Shown piece after piece: positions 13,196 through 24,775 of a stretch of 64,000 nt of DNA. The stretch's first letter is position 1. Each line of letters opens with the position of its first letter. The notes under the pieces were generated by a model. It was not told the origin of the DNA, searched no databases, and worked only from the letters and a program-made list of their open reading frames with translations. The translations under genes and the position numbers were made by a program. The DNA comes from Gymnothorax reevesii (taxonomy: Eukaryota > Chordata > Actinopteri > Anguilliformes > Muraenidae), in contig CM056583.1 of assembly GCA_029721435.1 (NCBI GenBank), positions 70,736,120-70,800,119 on the forward strand. Direction: 5' to 3'.

Positions 13196-13435
13196 GAATC
13201 ATTGAGTTTCCAAAGGGCCCAACTCCTATGAATTAGAGGTCTGTATCTAAAAACAAAAAAGGGGGAACTTTCTTGTAATTTCAACCAAAATCATTCCAAT
13301 GACACTCTCTTGTAAAGAAATAAACTAAAAACATAGGCCTATGGGTCATAACGTATGGGCAAAAAAAGAAAACAATTTTTCCCTTTAAAAAAAGAGTGTT
13401 CCTTGGAGTTGGGCCCCTTGGAAACTCAAGGATTC
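13196..13435. mobile_element. MITE with ~29-bp terminal inverted repeats
   Basis: Left arm 13198-13226 (TTGAGTTTCCAAAGGGCCCA core) pairs with right arm 13405-13433 (TGGGCCCCTTGGAAACTCAA core) with about two mismatches. The 178 bp between are A-rich and non-coding. Superfamily unknown; no clear target duplication was found. Confidence 0.6.
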
Positions 13436-13874
13436 ATTTTAAGAAAAAAACACTCATTTGATGGCCTAAGGGCCTGATTTACGGTGAACTTTTGCATGTG
13501 CTAAACCATTTCATCCATGCAAAACCCTAGGGCATTTGTTTCGCGCCAATCATCGCCTATCATGCTTTCGGTTTTGCATGTGCTGAAAGGTTTTGTTTGT
13601 TTCAGCAAGCAATGCTTTGCATTTAAGGGAGGGTAAATCCAGAAAACTACGCCTCCCTGAATAATCTGAGACATCAATAGTCAACCTCGAAGATCGCCTC
13701 AAAGGAATAACTAGCACTTTAATGATCATTTTTGGCCTGACAAGAGCATCTTTGTACAATGAATGATTATGGAAAAGACTGATGGCCAAAGAAACATTAC
13801 CGACAGGAACATTGGCTACAAAAAATATGTCAAAAATATGGTGATGGTAAAATAATCCCCAAGGCCCCAGTGCA
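13436..13874. repeat. Possible MITE fragment
   Basis: Starts with a GGGCCTGATTTACGGTG-like word and repeats TTTTGCATGTGCT at about 13490 and 13574, a pattern seen in short fish DNA transposons. No matching opposite end was found, so boundaries are unknown. Confidence 0.25.
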
Positions 13875-14596
13875 GTTTGTTTGTATTTCTTTATTCACTA
13901 CACAAAAAGTTGTACAACAAAAATTAACAATTAAAATGAAAACCATAATAAAAACAAAGTAAAAAAAAAAATGACGCCAGGCCTTACTCCGTACACAGTA
14001 GTGTAATTATCGCAGTAATTTCTTGATCACGAAATAAATTTACCCCACAGCTGTCTCTCATTGCACAGAATTCTTTAATTTGTTGAGCTAGTCTAAATAT
14101 GTTTTCATCAAAATTATGCTGCCAAAAGGCACAAACATTGCTACAATCACATTTAAATTTGTACAAAAGATATCTACTATTAGCACCAATGACAGAGTGT
14201 GTTCCTAACGTACCCATGTTGGTAATTGTACTAGCAACATAATTGTCACTCTTACACATCTTATCAATAAATTTAATACAACGCTTCGCGAATAAAAGAT
14301 CAATATTCATACAATTATCAAGATATGGCCAAATATTACAATGAGTAGTATAAGATACACGCCAGACTTTATGTATAGCCTTTCTCCATGCACAATTAAT
14401 GGTTTCAATTTCATTTGAATACAAAGGAAGAATTTGGCTTCCATAGGAAGATGTACAATATTTGTGAAATAACTCATTCCTTATGTAGGAGTTAGCATTT
14501 TTGAAATCAGCAAAAAACATATTACACTGACGATTAAAATCTGCTACACATTTGTCAGTGTTTATATCAAATATATCTTTATAAAGGTCATGACCT
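13875..14596 (-). pseudogene. 3' end of a non-LTR retrotransposon (RT C-terminal region)
   Basis: The minus strand is open from 14596 to a stop at 13984 and encodes the region after the reverse transcriptase: YGSQILPL, then AWRKAIHKVWRVSYTTHCN, a block of C-terminal residues and a final LCTE. This layout (YGS..AWRKxxRxxWxxPxxTH...LCTE) is the C-terminal tail of CR1-superfamily-like LINEs known in many aquatic animals. A short AT-rich 3' UTR ending with AATAAAG follows (13875-13983). The upstream part is cut at a TA where a Tc1 end begins (14598). No polymerase core remains. Confidence 0.7.
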
Positions 14597-14597
14597 A

Positions 14598-14895
14598 CAG
14601 TGCCGTGAAAAAGTATTTGCCCCCTTCCTGATTTCTTACATTTTTGCACATCTTTCACACTTTAAATGTTTCAGATAATCAAACAAATTTTAATATAAGA
14701 CAAAGATGACCCGAGGAAATACAAAATGCAGTTCTGAAATGATGATTTCATTCATTATGGGGAAAAAGCTATCCAAAACCACCTGGCCCTATGTGAAAAA
14801 GTAATTGCCCCCCTTGTTAAATTATGAATTAACTGATTAACCACATTTTTTGAGTACAGTTTCACTAGCCACACCCAGCCCTGATACACTCAAAC
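14598..14895 (+). mobile_element. Tc1-like 5' end fragment
   Basis: Starts CAGTGCCGTGAAAAAGTATT next to a TA and continues with about 215 bp matching the terminal inverted repeat of the element at 15930, then about 80 bp of inner sequence ending in CACACCCAGCCCTGAT. The transposase and the other end are absent. It interrupts the LINE tail at 13875-14596. Confidence 0.8.
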
Positions 14896-15526
14896 AGATT
14901 GGGTGTCTGCTAAATTAATCTAAGTGTAACATGTTGCTTCTACCATACAAGTCATGTTTTGTGGTTGAATATCATTAAATAATGTTATTTTAGCATGATG
15001 TGCAATAACTTAATGTTTACTAGATTCAGTTATGCTGACAGAACCTAATGCTTTTTGGGTAAGATATCAAATGGCGTGTACAACTGCAGAACAGAGGGTG
15101 GCAGTAGTGTGCGAGCAGGGAGTGCATTCACAAACTTTACTTCCGGAAGTTGCAGAAGAAGACAGAGCAAAGCACGAAAGAGACGGGCGGGCAGACAAGT
15201 TAAATCTCAAGAAATCCTGCTTTTAGGTTTTTTTTTTTTCTTCCTAACTTGATATCAACTGTCATAAACTTGGATAACAAATATTTTCATTGTTTAAAAC
15301 AAATATTGATGTCAGAATTGACTTTTATTCAATTATTACTTTGAATTATTATGACAATTATTGTCATATTACTGAAAGGACTGTCAACTAAAGTTTTTGT
15401 GATTGTCAAACATGCATAAGTCTTGTCTGATCAGCACAATTAATTAGTTGTGTTGTATCATTTTAAAATATAGTTCAACCTACCCCATTAACTTGGGTTG
15501 GACACACTTGGGCACACCCACACTTG
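14896..15526. other. Intron stretch without recognised gene
   Basis: AT-rich unannotated DNA; nothing recognised apart from weak direct repeats of CACTTGGG near 15500-15530. Confidence 0.35.
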
Positions 15527-15562
15527 GGTGGCATGGTGGCACAGTGGTTAGCACTGTGCGCA
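15527..15562 (+). repeat. Fragment of tRNA-derived SINE (A-box region)
   Basis: GGGTGGCATGGTGGCACAGTGGTTAGCACTG is the conserved 5' head of fish tRNA-derived SINEs and contains the A-box-like GGCACAGTGGTTAG. The B box and body are missing. Confidence 0.5.
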
Positions 15563-15876
15563 TTTAACATTGACTGAGGTGAAGTGAAAAACCGTCCTTT
15601 GATCTGACCAAACAAAATGTTAAACTGTGTCTGGAGATCATGGAAGCTGCATCCTCTGGGCTAAAGAGGAGAGGGAGCATCCAGCTTGTAATCAGTGCAC
15701 AGTTCAAAAGCCAGCATCCATGATTGCATGAGGGCGCAATAATGCATATGAAAACCACAATGGAAATATGTTAGAGTCACACTTTCACCTTGTGGCGAAA
15801 TGATGAATTAAAAAATCAAAACAATCTTAGAAACAAAGCACTGAAAAAATATGCATAAAAATAAAAATGATATACA

Positions 15877-15877
<1 letters not shown>

Positions 15878-15923
<46 letters not shown>
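15878..15923. repeat. (TA)n microsatellite
   Basis: An uninterrupted TA tract of about 46 bp that directly precedes the left end of the Tc1 element at 15930. Open frames here (runs of Y and I) are artefacts of the repeat. Confidence 0.95.
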
Positions 15924-15928
<5 letters not shown>

Positions 15929-15929
15929 T

Positions 15930-17475
15930 CAGTGCCGAGAAAAAGTATTTGCCCCCTTCCTTTCTTATTTTTTTGCATATTTGTCACACCTAAATGTTTC
16001 AGATCATCAAACAAATTTTTATGTTACACAAAGATAACCTGAGTAAATACAAAATGCAGTTTTTAAAAGATTATTTCATTCAGAGAGGGGAAAAAGCTAT
16101 CCAAACTTACCTGGCGCTATGTGAAGAAGCAATTGCCCCCCCCCGTTAAATCATTAATCAACTGTGATTAACTACATTTTTTCAGTACAATTTCACCTGC
16201 CACACCCAGGCCTGATTACTGCCGGGCCTGAGAAATCATTTAGAACCTGTCTGACAAAGTGAAGTTGGGTAAAAGATCTCAGAAAGCAACTCATCATGCC
16301 TTTATTCAAAGAAATTCAAGAACAGATGAGAAACAAACTCATTGACATCGATCAGTCTGGAAAGGCTAACAAAGCCATTTCTAAGGCTTTTGGACTTCAG
16401 TGAACCATGGTGAGAGCTATTATGCACAAATAGAGAAAACTTGGAACAGAAGTGAACCTTCCCAGGGGTCCAGCCTACCAAAATTACCCCCAGAGCGCAT
16501 CAACGACTCATCCAGGAGGCCCCAAAAAACCCCAAACAACATCTAAAGAACTGCACCTCACTTGCCTCAGTTAAAGTGAGTGCTCATGATTCGACAATCA
16601 GAAAAAGATTGGGCAAAAATGGCAGCCGTAGTAGCGTTCCAAGGTGAAAACCACTGCTGACCAAAAAGAACACAAAAGCTCGTCACACATTTGCCAGAAA
16701 ACATCTTGATGATCCCCATGACTTTTGGGATAATATTCCGTGGACTGATGAGATAAAAGTTGGACTTTTTGGAAGGTGTGCACCCCATTATATCTGGCGT
16801 AAAACTAACACAGCATTTCATAAATAGACATCATACCTACAGTCAAACGTGGTGGTGGTAGTGTGATGGTTTGGGCCTGCTTTGCTGCTTCAGGACCTGG
16901 ACGACTTGCCGTAATTGATGGAACCATGAATTCTGCTCTCAACCAGAAAATCCTGAAGGAGAATGTCCAACCTTCAGTTCATTCATAAATATTCATTCAT
17001 ATTTAAAACAAAAAAAATCCCATATCATTTCATAGAACTATCTTAAACCTTTCATAGACTAATTTGAGTAAAATCTTACCAGGGGTTATTGAAATATCAG
17101 TGCCACAAAATATTTTCAGATTTTGTCTTAAAAGTGCCATTTCAATAGCAACCATGCACATTTTTATCAAAATACTACATTTTATGAGGTTAAAATCATG
17201 CTATGTTTTTTTTTCCTTAGTTTTTGCATTATTATGGATATTTCTACTCTTTAGACCCCTTAAAGGAGGATTACTTTTTCAAATTGGGCCTGATAGGTTT
17301 AGGATAGCTTTTTTCCCTGAGTAAATGAAATCACCATGTCAAAACTGCATTTTTTATTTACCTGGGTTATCATTGTGTAATTTTAAAATTTGTTTGATGA
17401 CCTGAAACAATTAAGTGTGACAAATATGTTAAAAAAAGAAATCAGGACAGGGGCAAATACTATTTCATGGCACTG
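15930..17475 (+). mobile_element. Tc1-like transposon with long inverted repeats, transposase broken
   Basis: The left TIR starts CAGTGCCGAGAAAAAGTATT and the right end reads CATGGCACTG; each TIR region is about 215 bp (15930-16145 and about 17255-17475) and includes TTTGTTTGATGATCTGAAAC-like sequence on both sides. The + strand between 16230 and 16985 is a degraded transposase reading frame: an N-terminal helix-turn-helix region (about 16290-16400), then the catalytic region with a TGGACTGATGAG-like DE motif near 16741. Several stops are present. From about 16985 to 17255 the expected C-terminal part is replaced by unrelated AT-rich sequence. Both ends touch (TA)n arrays. Confidence 0.85.
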
Positions 17476-17477
17476 TG

Positions 17478-17579
<102 letters not shown>

Positions 17580-17689
17580 GAAATGCAAAATTTGGACTCG
17601 TTTTTTCTTTCGTGGTCTTCATATGTCAAGGCCAACTTGTACATGTGTGAAGACACAATTGATAGGTTTTAGAGCCACATATACTGCCA

Positions 17690-18250
17690 TCCAGATATCT
17701 TTTTAAGGGATGGTATTGCTTATTTCAGCAAGACAATGCCAAACACCATACTCTGCATGTATTACAGCAACTTGGCTCCGTAGTTACAGTATGGGTGCTA
17801 AACTGGCCTGCATGCAGTCCAGACGTCACCCTCGGAAAATATTTGGTGCATTATGAAACAAAAAAATTGACAATGGAGGATGCAAAGTTTAGAGTTACTG
17901 AAATACTACATCAAGTAAGAATGGGAAAAAAAGTTTTTCATTCAAAAGTACAGCAGTTGGTCTCCTGAGTTCCCAAACACTTACAAAGTGCTCTGAAAAG
18001 AGGAAGTGATATAACACAGTGGTAAACATGTCCCTGTCCCAACCTTTTTGAAAAGTGTAGTTCAAAAAAAAAAAAAGTAGCATCAAATTGAAAATGAGCT
18101 GATATTTTCAAAAAACAATAACTTCTCAGTCTCAACATCTAATATGTTGTCTTTGAACTGTATTTTCAATCAAATATAAAGTAGAAATGATTTGTTGACC
18201 ATACATTATTATTAGATGTACACAGTGTCCCAGGTTTTTTGAAGATGGGG
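17690..18250 (+). mobile_element. 3' part of an IS630/Tc1-mariner-like fish transposon
   Basis: The + strand encodes remnants of LFQQDNAK, WVLNWPA and CSPD, the wording around the second catalytic Asp of IS630/Tc1-type transposases, followed by a non-coding tail with TATTTTCAAAAAACAATAAC and a final GTCCCAGGTTTTTTGAAGAT. This tail belongs to a widespread fish repeat as I recall it. Only the C-terminal part is present and it contains frame breaks. Confidence 0.6.
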
Positions 18251-19754
18251 TGTGCATATGCAAAGTTAATTCATTCATTTCATATAATACTGTGCCTGGT
18301 TGAAAGAGGGCAGATTTAAGCATACACTGAGTAGAAAGGTTGAGAGAGAGAGGGAGAGAGAACCAAAGAATGTGAGCTCGTTAGCAGCACTCTGCCAGGG
18401 CACCATGCAAGAGTTTGTGAGTGAGTATACGGGTAAAACTGAACGAGAGCAATTATTATTACATGTTAACTTGAATGATAACAAACATGCAAGTACATTT
18501 TATAAAGCACAGATTAGATTTTTGTCTGCTCAAATGAATTATATTTTACTTGAGTACAATTTATCATCAAAATATGATATATGTGTTCACAAAATGTATT
18601 TTCCTGCACTCCAAATCTCCCATAGCTCCCTCAGGAATAAGGCAAAATATAGCGCCATACTAAGGTCTGTCATCTATGGTCTTGAAAATGCTCCAACTAA
18701 AAAGCTCTGCACATGAGCAATGGACAAAGCTGAGCAGATGCATTTCTATCGAGATACAAGATGGAAAAAAGTCTGAGATGGATACAAACAAGGTAGAAAC
18801 ACCAGGAAAATGAAAGGAGCCAAGAGTAGTGAATGGGTTGTGAGATTTGATGTAAATTTTGATGTATCACAGGGATTGTTCAGCGTAAATGTCCATCTTG
18901 AAAAGTCGATGACCCAAAATGATGTGTTGTAGAAACAGGCCTTGGAATTTCATCCCAAATTACCATTGAAAATACATGACATTTTACTGAGATTAAAATA
19001 GCGGCCCCTGTACCATAGTATTAAAGGAGTTGTTGTTTTTTATTGTTTGCAGCACATTGCTGTCACACAGCAGAACTAGAGGGAAAGCATTAAGAAATGT
19101 CATATAACTTAGAAAGAGTAAAACCAAAAATCAGTCACTTTCTGTCAATATTTGAGTCATATTCTTACAAAATGAGAATAAATTTGCATAAAAATTCAGA
19201 CCAGAGGAGAGAAAAAAAGAATTCTCAAGATGTTACCATGACAACCAATTTAATTTGATATCAATTCAATGTATTTTTGTTGTCCTTATCCCCTCCTGTG
19301 GGGAATCCAACGGCAGAATTACAATGTGAGTCGGTTTTCATAAAAAAAAAAGAAAAGGAAAAGAGAAACTTGACCTTTGACTTCCTCTGAAATAAATTAA
19401 ATATTTTGCCATGGTCACTCATGTTTGACAATCAGGAAGGAAGAATGGAAGAATTAATGAAATGTTATCATGAACAGTTTAGCGAGGTCAACTTAAAACC
19501 CAGGGAAACATGAGGTCTTGGTTGACCATTTAAGGGGCACATTGACAATTTCTCTAGGCATATGGCAAAAAAAAAACCTGGCAAAGGGCGAGTGCCTGCT
19601 TCAAATGGCCACTCTGTTAGAGGCGGTGAAGGAAACTCCAAGGATCACTGTTAGAGAATTGAAGGGCTTATTTCCAGTCGTATGCAAGTCTGATTTTATG
19701 TTTTTGCTAGAGTGAGGTTTAAAGATTTAAAAAAAAAAAAACCTAATAATCAGT
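18251..19754. other. Intron stretch without recognised gene
   Basis: Holds a short (GA)n near 18340-18362 and a 138-codon open frame at 18300-18716 with no known domain, which I regard as chance. No repeat family recognised. Confidence 0.35.
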
Positions 19755-20500
19755 CTTCTTAGCCCGCATATACAATTTTGTTGTAGCTATGGATTCACGC
19801 GTGTTGTCTCTGCCGCTGTAGACACTGTCTTGTGGACGCTGTATGGGCTGTAATTTTCGACCGATTTCTTTCAGATTTGGTATGGACATGTGTTGTACTT
19901 CACTTATGACACCTATTGATTTCGATTGCGATGGCGACAGTATTGGCTGAATAATATGCAAATTAGTGGCAAAACATACAGATTTCCTTGTGGATGTAGT
20001 ACAGGCTGCAATTTTTGAGCGTTTACTTTCATATTTCATATGGACATGTGTTACACTTTGCTTATGACACCTACCGATTTTGGTTGCCATGGCGACAGTT
20101 TTGGCCTAATAATATTCAAAGTTATGATAAACAGGGATTTCCTTGTGGACGCAGTAGAGGATGCAATTTAATTGACCGATTACTTTCATATTTGGTATGA
20201 ACATGTATTACACTTCTGACATCTATCTCTTTTGGTTGTCATGGCAACAGTATTAGCCAAATAATATGCAAATTAGTGCCAAACATAGATATTTCCTTGT
20301 GGATGCAGGACACACTGCAATTTTGAACCAAATACTTTCATATTTGGTATGGAAATGTGATGTACTTCACTTATAACATTTATTGATTTCGGTTGACATG
20401 GTGACAGAATTGGCCGAATAATGTGCAAAAAAATAGAGAAGCGAGCTTTCGGGGACTACGCCCATGTGGTCGCAGCCGATCGGACTGTCTCGTTTAAATA
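19755..20500. mobile_element. DNA element with a four-unit ~155-bp tandem array
   Basis: Four direct repeats, anchored by TTGTGGAC/TTGTGGAT at 19830, 19988, 20143 and 20297 (spacing 158, 155, 154). Each unit also carries TTTCATATTTGGTATG, a CATGGCGACAG-like word and AATAATATGCAAATTAG. The right flank (CGGGGACTACGCCC...CAGCCGATCGG) resembles the ends of the MITE at 4709-5266. Probably a non-autonomous ISL2EU-like element with an internal minisatellite. Confidence 0.55.
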
Positions 20501-20956
20501 ATTACAATTTTGGCCTTTGGACTTGTGCTCTTCTAAAAATGATGGACCCCCGTACGAAAGATCAAGCTCATTTTCAAGGAATATGCTACATGCAAGAAAA
20601 GAGAAACACACGTCTGCAGTGACACATTCACCTTTATTTTATGTTGCCAGTCTTGGCTATTTACAAAATCGAACATATTTACAAAACCCCACATCGTAGT
20701 ATTTGTTGCTGTCCAACTCTACGTCAGCAGGGACATCCTCCCAGTCGTCATCAGCTGCCGTCGCCCACAGTGCCTGGCAGACGGTAACACCAAGGGGTAC
20801 ATAGATATCATATCAGGATATCATCATAATTTCCCTTTCTGAGGGAGTAGAATCCACAATATACAGCCTGTTTATACTTTCAAATGATCTGATCCGCTGT
20901 GTTGTGCAGTTTTGTAAATATGTTCCAAGTTGTAAATATCCCTTCAAGTGTGAACA
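20501..20956. other. Intron stretch without recognised gene
   Basis: Unannotated DNA between two mobile elements; nothing recognised. Confidence 0.35.
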
Positions 20957-22880
20957 TTAACCCCTTTGCACAGAAGCCAAATCTGGCTATTTAGGTGTTA
21001 CCTGATTAAAGGCTTTGTAATTCAACATTGCAGCTGAACAGACAGAAAAACTTTGGCTCAATTGAGTCTAGACACTTGAAGCATTTAGACTCCCATCGTA
21101 TTTCAGTTTATTTTTATGATTTTGGTGGAGAAAAGGGGCTGCAAACAAAATCTTCATGAAAATTCAACTTTTAATCAACAAAAAAAATAATACTGACAAT
21201 TGAAAAACTGCCGGGGCCTAAAACTATCATTTCTGGGATAATGAATTGTACTTGTGGTCAAGAAGTTTATCTTGAACATTACATTCTAGATTACCCATTT
21301 GCTATGAGCCAAATCCAGGTGTCTCCCCTAAGTCTGAGATCCATCAAAATAGTTCACTGTCAAATCATACATTAATCATATATTTAACACAAATTAACTT
21401 TTGGGGCATGAAATTCAGCATGAACTAATGATTTTCTGGTTGAGTTTAGCCTGAATTTATCAGTATCAGTGCAGTTGAACATCATTGGTCACCAGTAATC
21501 TCTCCAAACACAAAACATGCTTTTTCTCCATAATGATGTTAACAATATTGCCCATTTTTCTTCGAAGTCCCCCAAGCATTAAATAACGTGCTGATTAAAC
21601 AGCCATAACATTCATGCTGCAATGAAAAGATAACCGCTCTCACATCTGAGCTCATAACCTTACACCTTATAAGGGTAAAAACTCTAACTCAGTAATATCT
21701 GAATTCTGAAATATACCTTATTTTAACAGAAGAGAAATTTCACTTTCTGGAAAAATCAAACCTCATATGCACCATATACACCATAGCAGAATGGTGTAAT
21801 GAACGTGCCGAGGGATCTACCGATGTGCGTGGGCTGCATGCATCTGGAGAAACAAAAACCTTGGCATTCGAGATCCTTAAACGCGGTATAAATTCTACAG
21901 CAAAAAGCCATATTGAACAAAATGCAAACAAAGTAGAAGTATAGCCTGTTTTCTTCATTGATGCCCTCCTCCAGAGACAGATGTATCAGGTAGATGGAAC
22001 CCTCCAGGACTGTTTCATTTGGAATAATTCCCATTGACCGCGTCCATACAACATTTATCTCGTGAATGAAACTGAACACTTCAGGCCGGTTTCGGGTGTC
22101 TTTGTGCCTTTGATATCGCATCATTTTCAGCTGCGCAACCGTGGCCAACATTCAAAGAATACAACCGACCTTACTTTTACGCGTAGCTTTGTATCCTTTT
22201 CTTATTGTCCGATCAATGTATTTCAGTTATTGAGGAAAGTTTAAACACTCGGGAATTGGATAAGAAACGAGTCTATAAATACATCGTTACCGGGGAAGCT
22301 TCACGAGGGCGTGAACTATAACTGTAGAGTTATGCAGATGAATCTGAGTATATAATTGAGTGACTGGCTATCGACACCAGTACTTGGGTGGATAGAAGGG
22401 AGCGCTGAATTTGTCAATGGAGGAATCTACGCGTTAACCCATGGGCGGGAACTACGCATATTTTGTGTGTGATGACTGTAATTGACAGTAGAATGTGAGA
22501 GAATCAATACAATGTCGGATTTTTTGCTTTACAAAACGTATTTTTTAACCACTAATTGGAATACTGTTGGCTCACTGTAGCTAAAATGGTTTTTTTCTGT
22601 CGCAAGTGATAATTTTTTTAAACTACTGGATCGACACTATGGGCAAGGATATTGACCAGTTTGCACATCAGGCTTAGCTGAGGAGTTTAATTCATGCAAC
22701 TCCTGAAAAACAGGGATTGGAGGGAAGTTCTCCATACTGTAAATCGCGTTTCAGCTCTGCCTGCTCGGGAAAATTCGATAGCTGATCCGGGGGTGCCATC
22801 TCGTGGTCGAGTACTGTAACTAAGTGCTTAAATTTGCAAGTCTATAGACGCGAGCGTCTACATCTGCAGAAAGGGGTTAA
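20957..22880. mobile_element. piggyBac-type element, copy A, TTAA at both ends
   Basis: TTAA at 20957-20960 and 22877-22880 flank 1,916 bp whose ends are inverted: CCCCTTTGCACAGA at the left and TCTGCAGAAAGGGG at the right. TTAA targets with CCC...GGG termini are the signature of the piggyBac superfamily. The first 50-60 bp and last ~100 bp resemble those of the element at 25497-27827. No transposase was recognised; one unexplained 131-codon frame lies on the minus strand. Confidence 0.65.
21756..22151 (-). other. Unidentified open frame inside piggyBac-type copy A
   Basis: An uninterrupted 131-codon frame beginning MLATVAQLKMMRYQRHKD, with a hydrophobic, aromatic-rich middle part and six or more cysteines. 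No family recognised. It is unusually long for this AT-rich neighbourhood and its first 80 codons look protein-like in composition, but it could be chance. A second frame (21740-21958) starts MKKTGYTSTLFAFCSIW, which looks like a signal peptide and overlaps it out of phase. Confidence 0.2.
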
Positions 22881-23230
22881 TCTTTCGGAAACTCCCCAAA
22901 GCTATAATAAAATGTCATCTACACAAGTGCAAGATACCAGAGAGTTTCCAGAAAAAAGCCTCTGTTGTCATCGAAAAACAACCAACCAAACAAACAAACA
23001 AACAAACAAAAAACGTAGGCAAAAAGCAGCCTTCAAACTGTTCATTGGAAACAGATAAAACCAAAATAGAGCTCTTCGGCAAAAAAAAAAAAAAAAACAC
23101 TTGAGCTTCATTTGGGGTAAAAACAAAAATATAGATTCTGTAAAGACTTACATCCCTCACTGTGAAGAGTGATGGGGAACCTTTCATGTTGTCAAGCTTT
23201 TTTTTGGACACCTTGTTAAGATTCATGTTA
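22881..23230. other. Short spacer with (CAAA)n
   Basis: Contains a (CAAA)n tract at about 22984-23010 and poly-A at 23080-23097; otherwise nothing recognised. Confidence 0.4.
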
Positions 23231-23415
23231 CCTGGGGCGGCCCAGTGGCACATTAGTTTAAGAGTACACACTATAAAAGGCTGTGTCCTTCCCGCGCCGG
23301 TCAGAGTTCGATTCTGGCTCGGGCCTGTTTCCTGAATGTCATCCCCATCCTTGTCCCACCTTTTCAATCGCTCTCTACTGAATACTGTCTAATAAAGGAT
23401 AAACCCCAAAAAATA
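23231..23415 (+). mobile_element. tRNA-derived SINE
   Basis: Starts GGGGCGGCCCAGTGGCACAT (A-box-like) and has a B-box-like GAGTTCGATTC about 70 bp downstream, the spacing of a tRNA promoter. The body ends CTCTCTACTGAATACTGTC followed by TAATAAAGGATAAA, a tail common to fish SINEs. Likely transcribed by RNA polymerase III when active. Confidence 0.7.
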
Positions 23416-24542
23416 ATCTTTAAAAAAAATCATGTTACTATGGATTCCGTCAGTTATTTGATGAGAACCTGACTGGCTCTGCCAGAAATCTTGAACAGGG
23501 CTGTGGTTGGTTGACAGTGGTCCATGGCATGCATTGAAATCAACAAAATAAATCGTTAACAGTGCGGAATCAATTTTTGCCATTAAAAAGATACTGCATT
23601 GGGGGTATTGTCTCAGAATCCTTGCCTGGTCTTCCCCAGCCTCATTACACACTAATGGAGATGAGGCAAGAGAAGGCTGCATAAAGTATTTTGTTAAATC
23701 CAATACGATGCACATAAAAATAAATAAAAAAATAAATAAATTTTTATTGTAGTTTTTTTTTTATTTTTTCAAAACTGCTTTTGAATTTTCAACTATGTTT
23801 TTGTTAATATCTGGAATTAAATGTCAAGAGGATGAATAATAATGATATTAATTCATAACCACTTTTCATATTTACCAAGGGTGCCAATATGAATGCTCTT
23901 TGGTGACTGTTCAAGTCATTGGTAGAATGTCCAATAAACTGAAATGAACATAGATTGTGCCGATGGGTTAAAACTTTCAGGCAGCAATGTCAGGCTTGAA
24001 ACAGATGGACCACACTCAGACCCAGCTATAGCTAGAATCATGTTCTTTAATGAATAATTTACGGTCAAGGAATGGTTCACAGCTGACGGGGTAAAGCAGG
24101 TTAGACAACTCATGCTGGGTGGACAGGCGAGGGTCCCAGCGTGGCAACCAGGAACTCGCCGCGTAGGCAGGATGTATTTGACTGGGCTGGCAATGGTCAG
24201 ATCTGGGAGATCAGTTGAAAGGGGCAGGAGAGGAGAAAGGCAGGGGAGGAACAGGTGTGGGACTCCTCAGGCACAGGGCATGGGAAGCACATCGAAGCAG
24301 GTAGACAGGAACGGAAACATGGAGCAAGATGAAAGGAACTGGAGAAAAAACGCTGGAGAGGCAAGGACAATCGTGCCGTCGGCACAAGACGAACTGACAG
24401 AGAATATCAAAGAGAGACGGGCATAGATACTCTGAGGTAATGAGGAAACAATGGAAATCAAGTCCAGGGAGTGGAATCAGGAACAGGCAAGGCTGATATA
24501 AAGGCATCGAGCAAGGAAAGAGTCAAAAAGCAACATGGGACA
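23416..24542. other. Intron stretch without recognised gene
   Basis: An A/T-rich block at 23700-23780 and a purine-rich, GC-richer block at 24110-24500. The latter is open on both strands for about 100 codons, but the peptides are low-complexity and show no domain. Confidence 0.35.
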
Positions 24543-24775
24543 AAAAAAAAAACATCCATCCAAACCATCCATCCATCCATCCTCACTGCTTCTCCCTCAC
24601 TTGAGCCAGTCTCAGTGCACTATTGGCAAAAGGCAGGGACACACCCTGAACAGCTGGCCAATCTTTTGCAGGACTCACGCACACCCTTCACTCACACACT
24701 CATACCTATGAGCAATTTGGAGTCTCCAATTGCCCCGACATGTATTTCATTGGACTGTGGGAGGAAACTTTAATC
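24543..24775 (+). repeat. Widespread fish dispersed repeat with (CATC)n head
   Basis: Begins with CATCCATCCATCCATCC and continues with CACACCCTGAACAGCTGGCC, GGAGTCTCCAATTGCCC and GGACTGTGGGAGGAAAC, a very common repeat in fish genomes that I recognise by these words. Its parent element is not certain to me (probably a LINE 3' end or SINE-like derivative). Confidence 0.65.

Noticed and set aside
19826..20460. CRISPR-like array of regular repeats
   Set aside because: Units are about 155 bp with no distinct spacer pattern and lie inside a eukaryotic mobile element.
22915..23367. 150-codon minus-strand frame
   Set aside because: It runs through a SINE, poly-A and (CAAA)n tract, so it is an artefact of repeat sequence.
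24112..24507. Overlapping frames on both strands in a GC-richer block
   Set aside because: Peptides are low-complexity and biased by purine-rich sequence; no family recognised.
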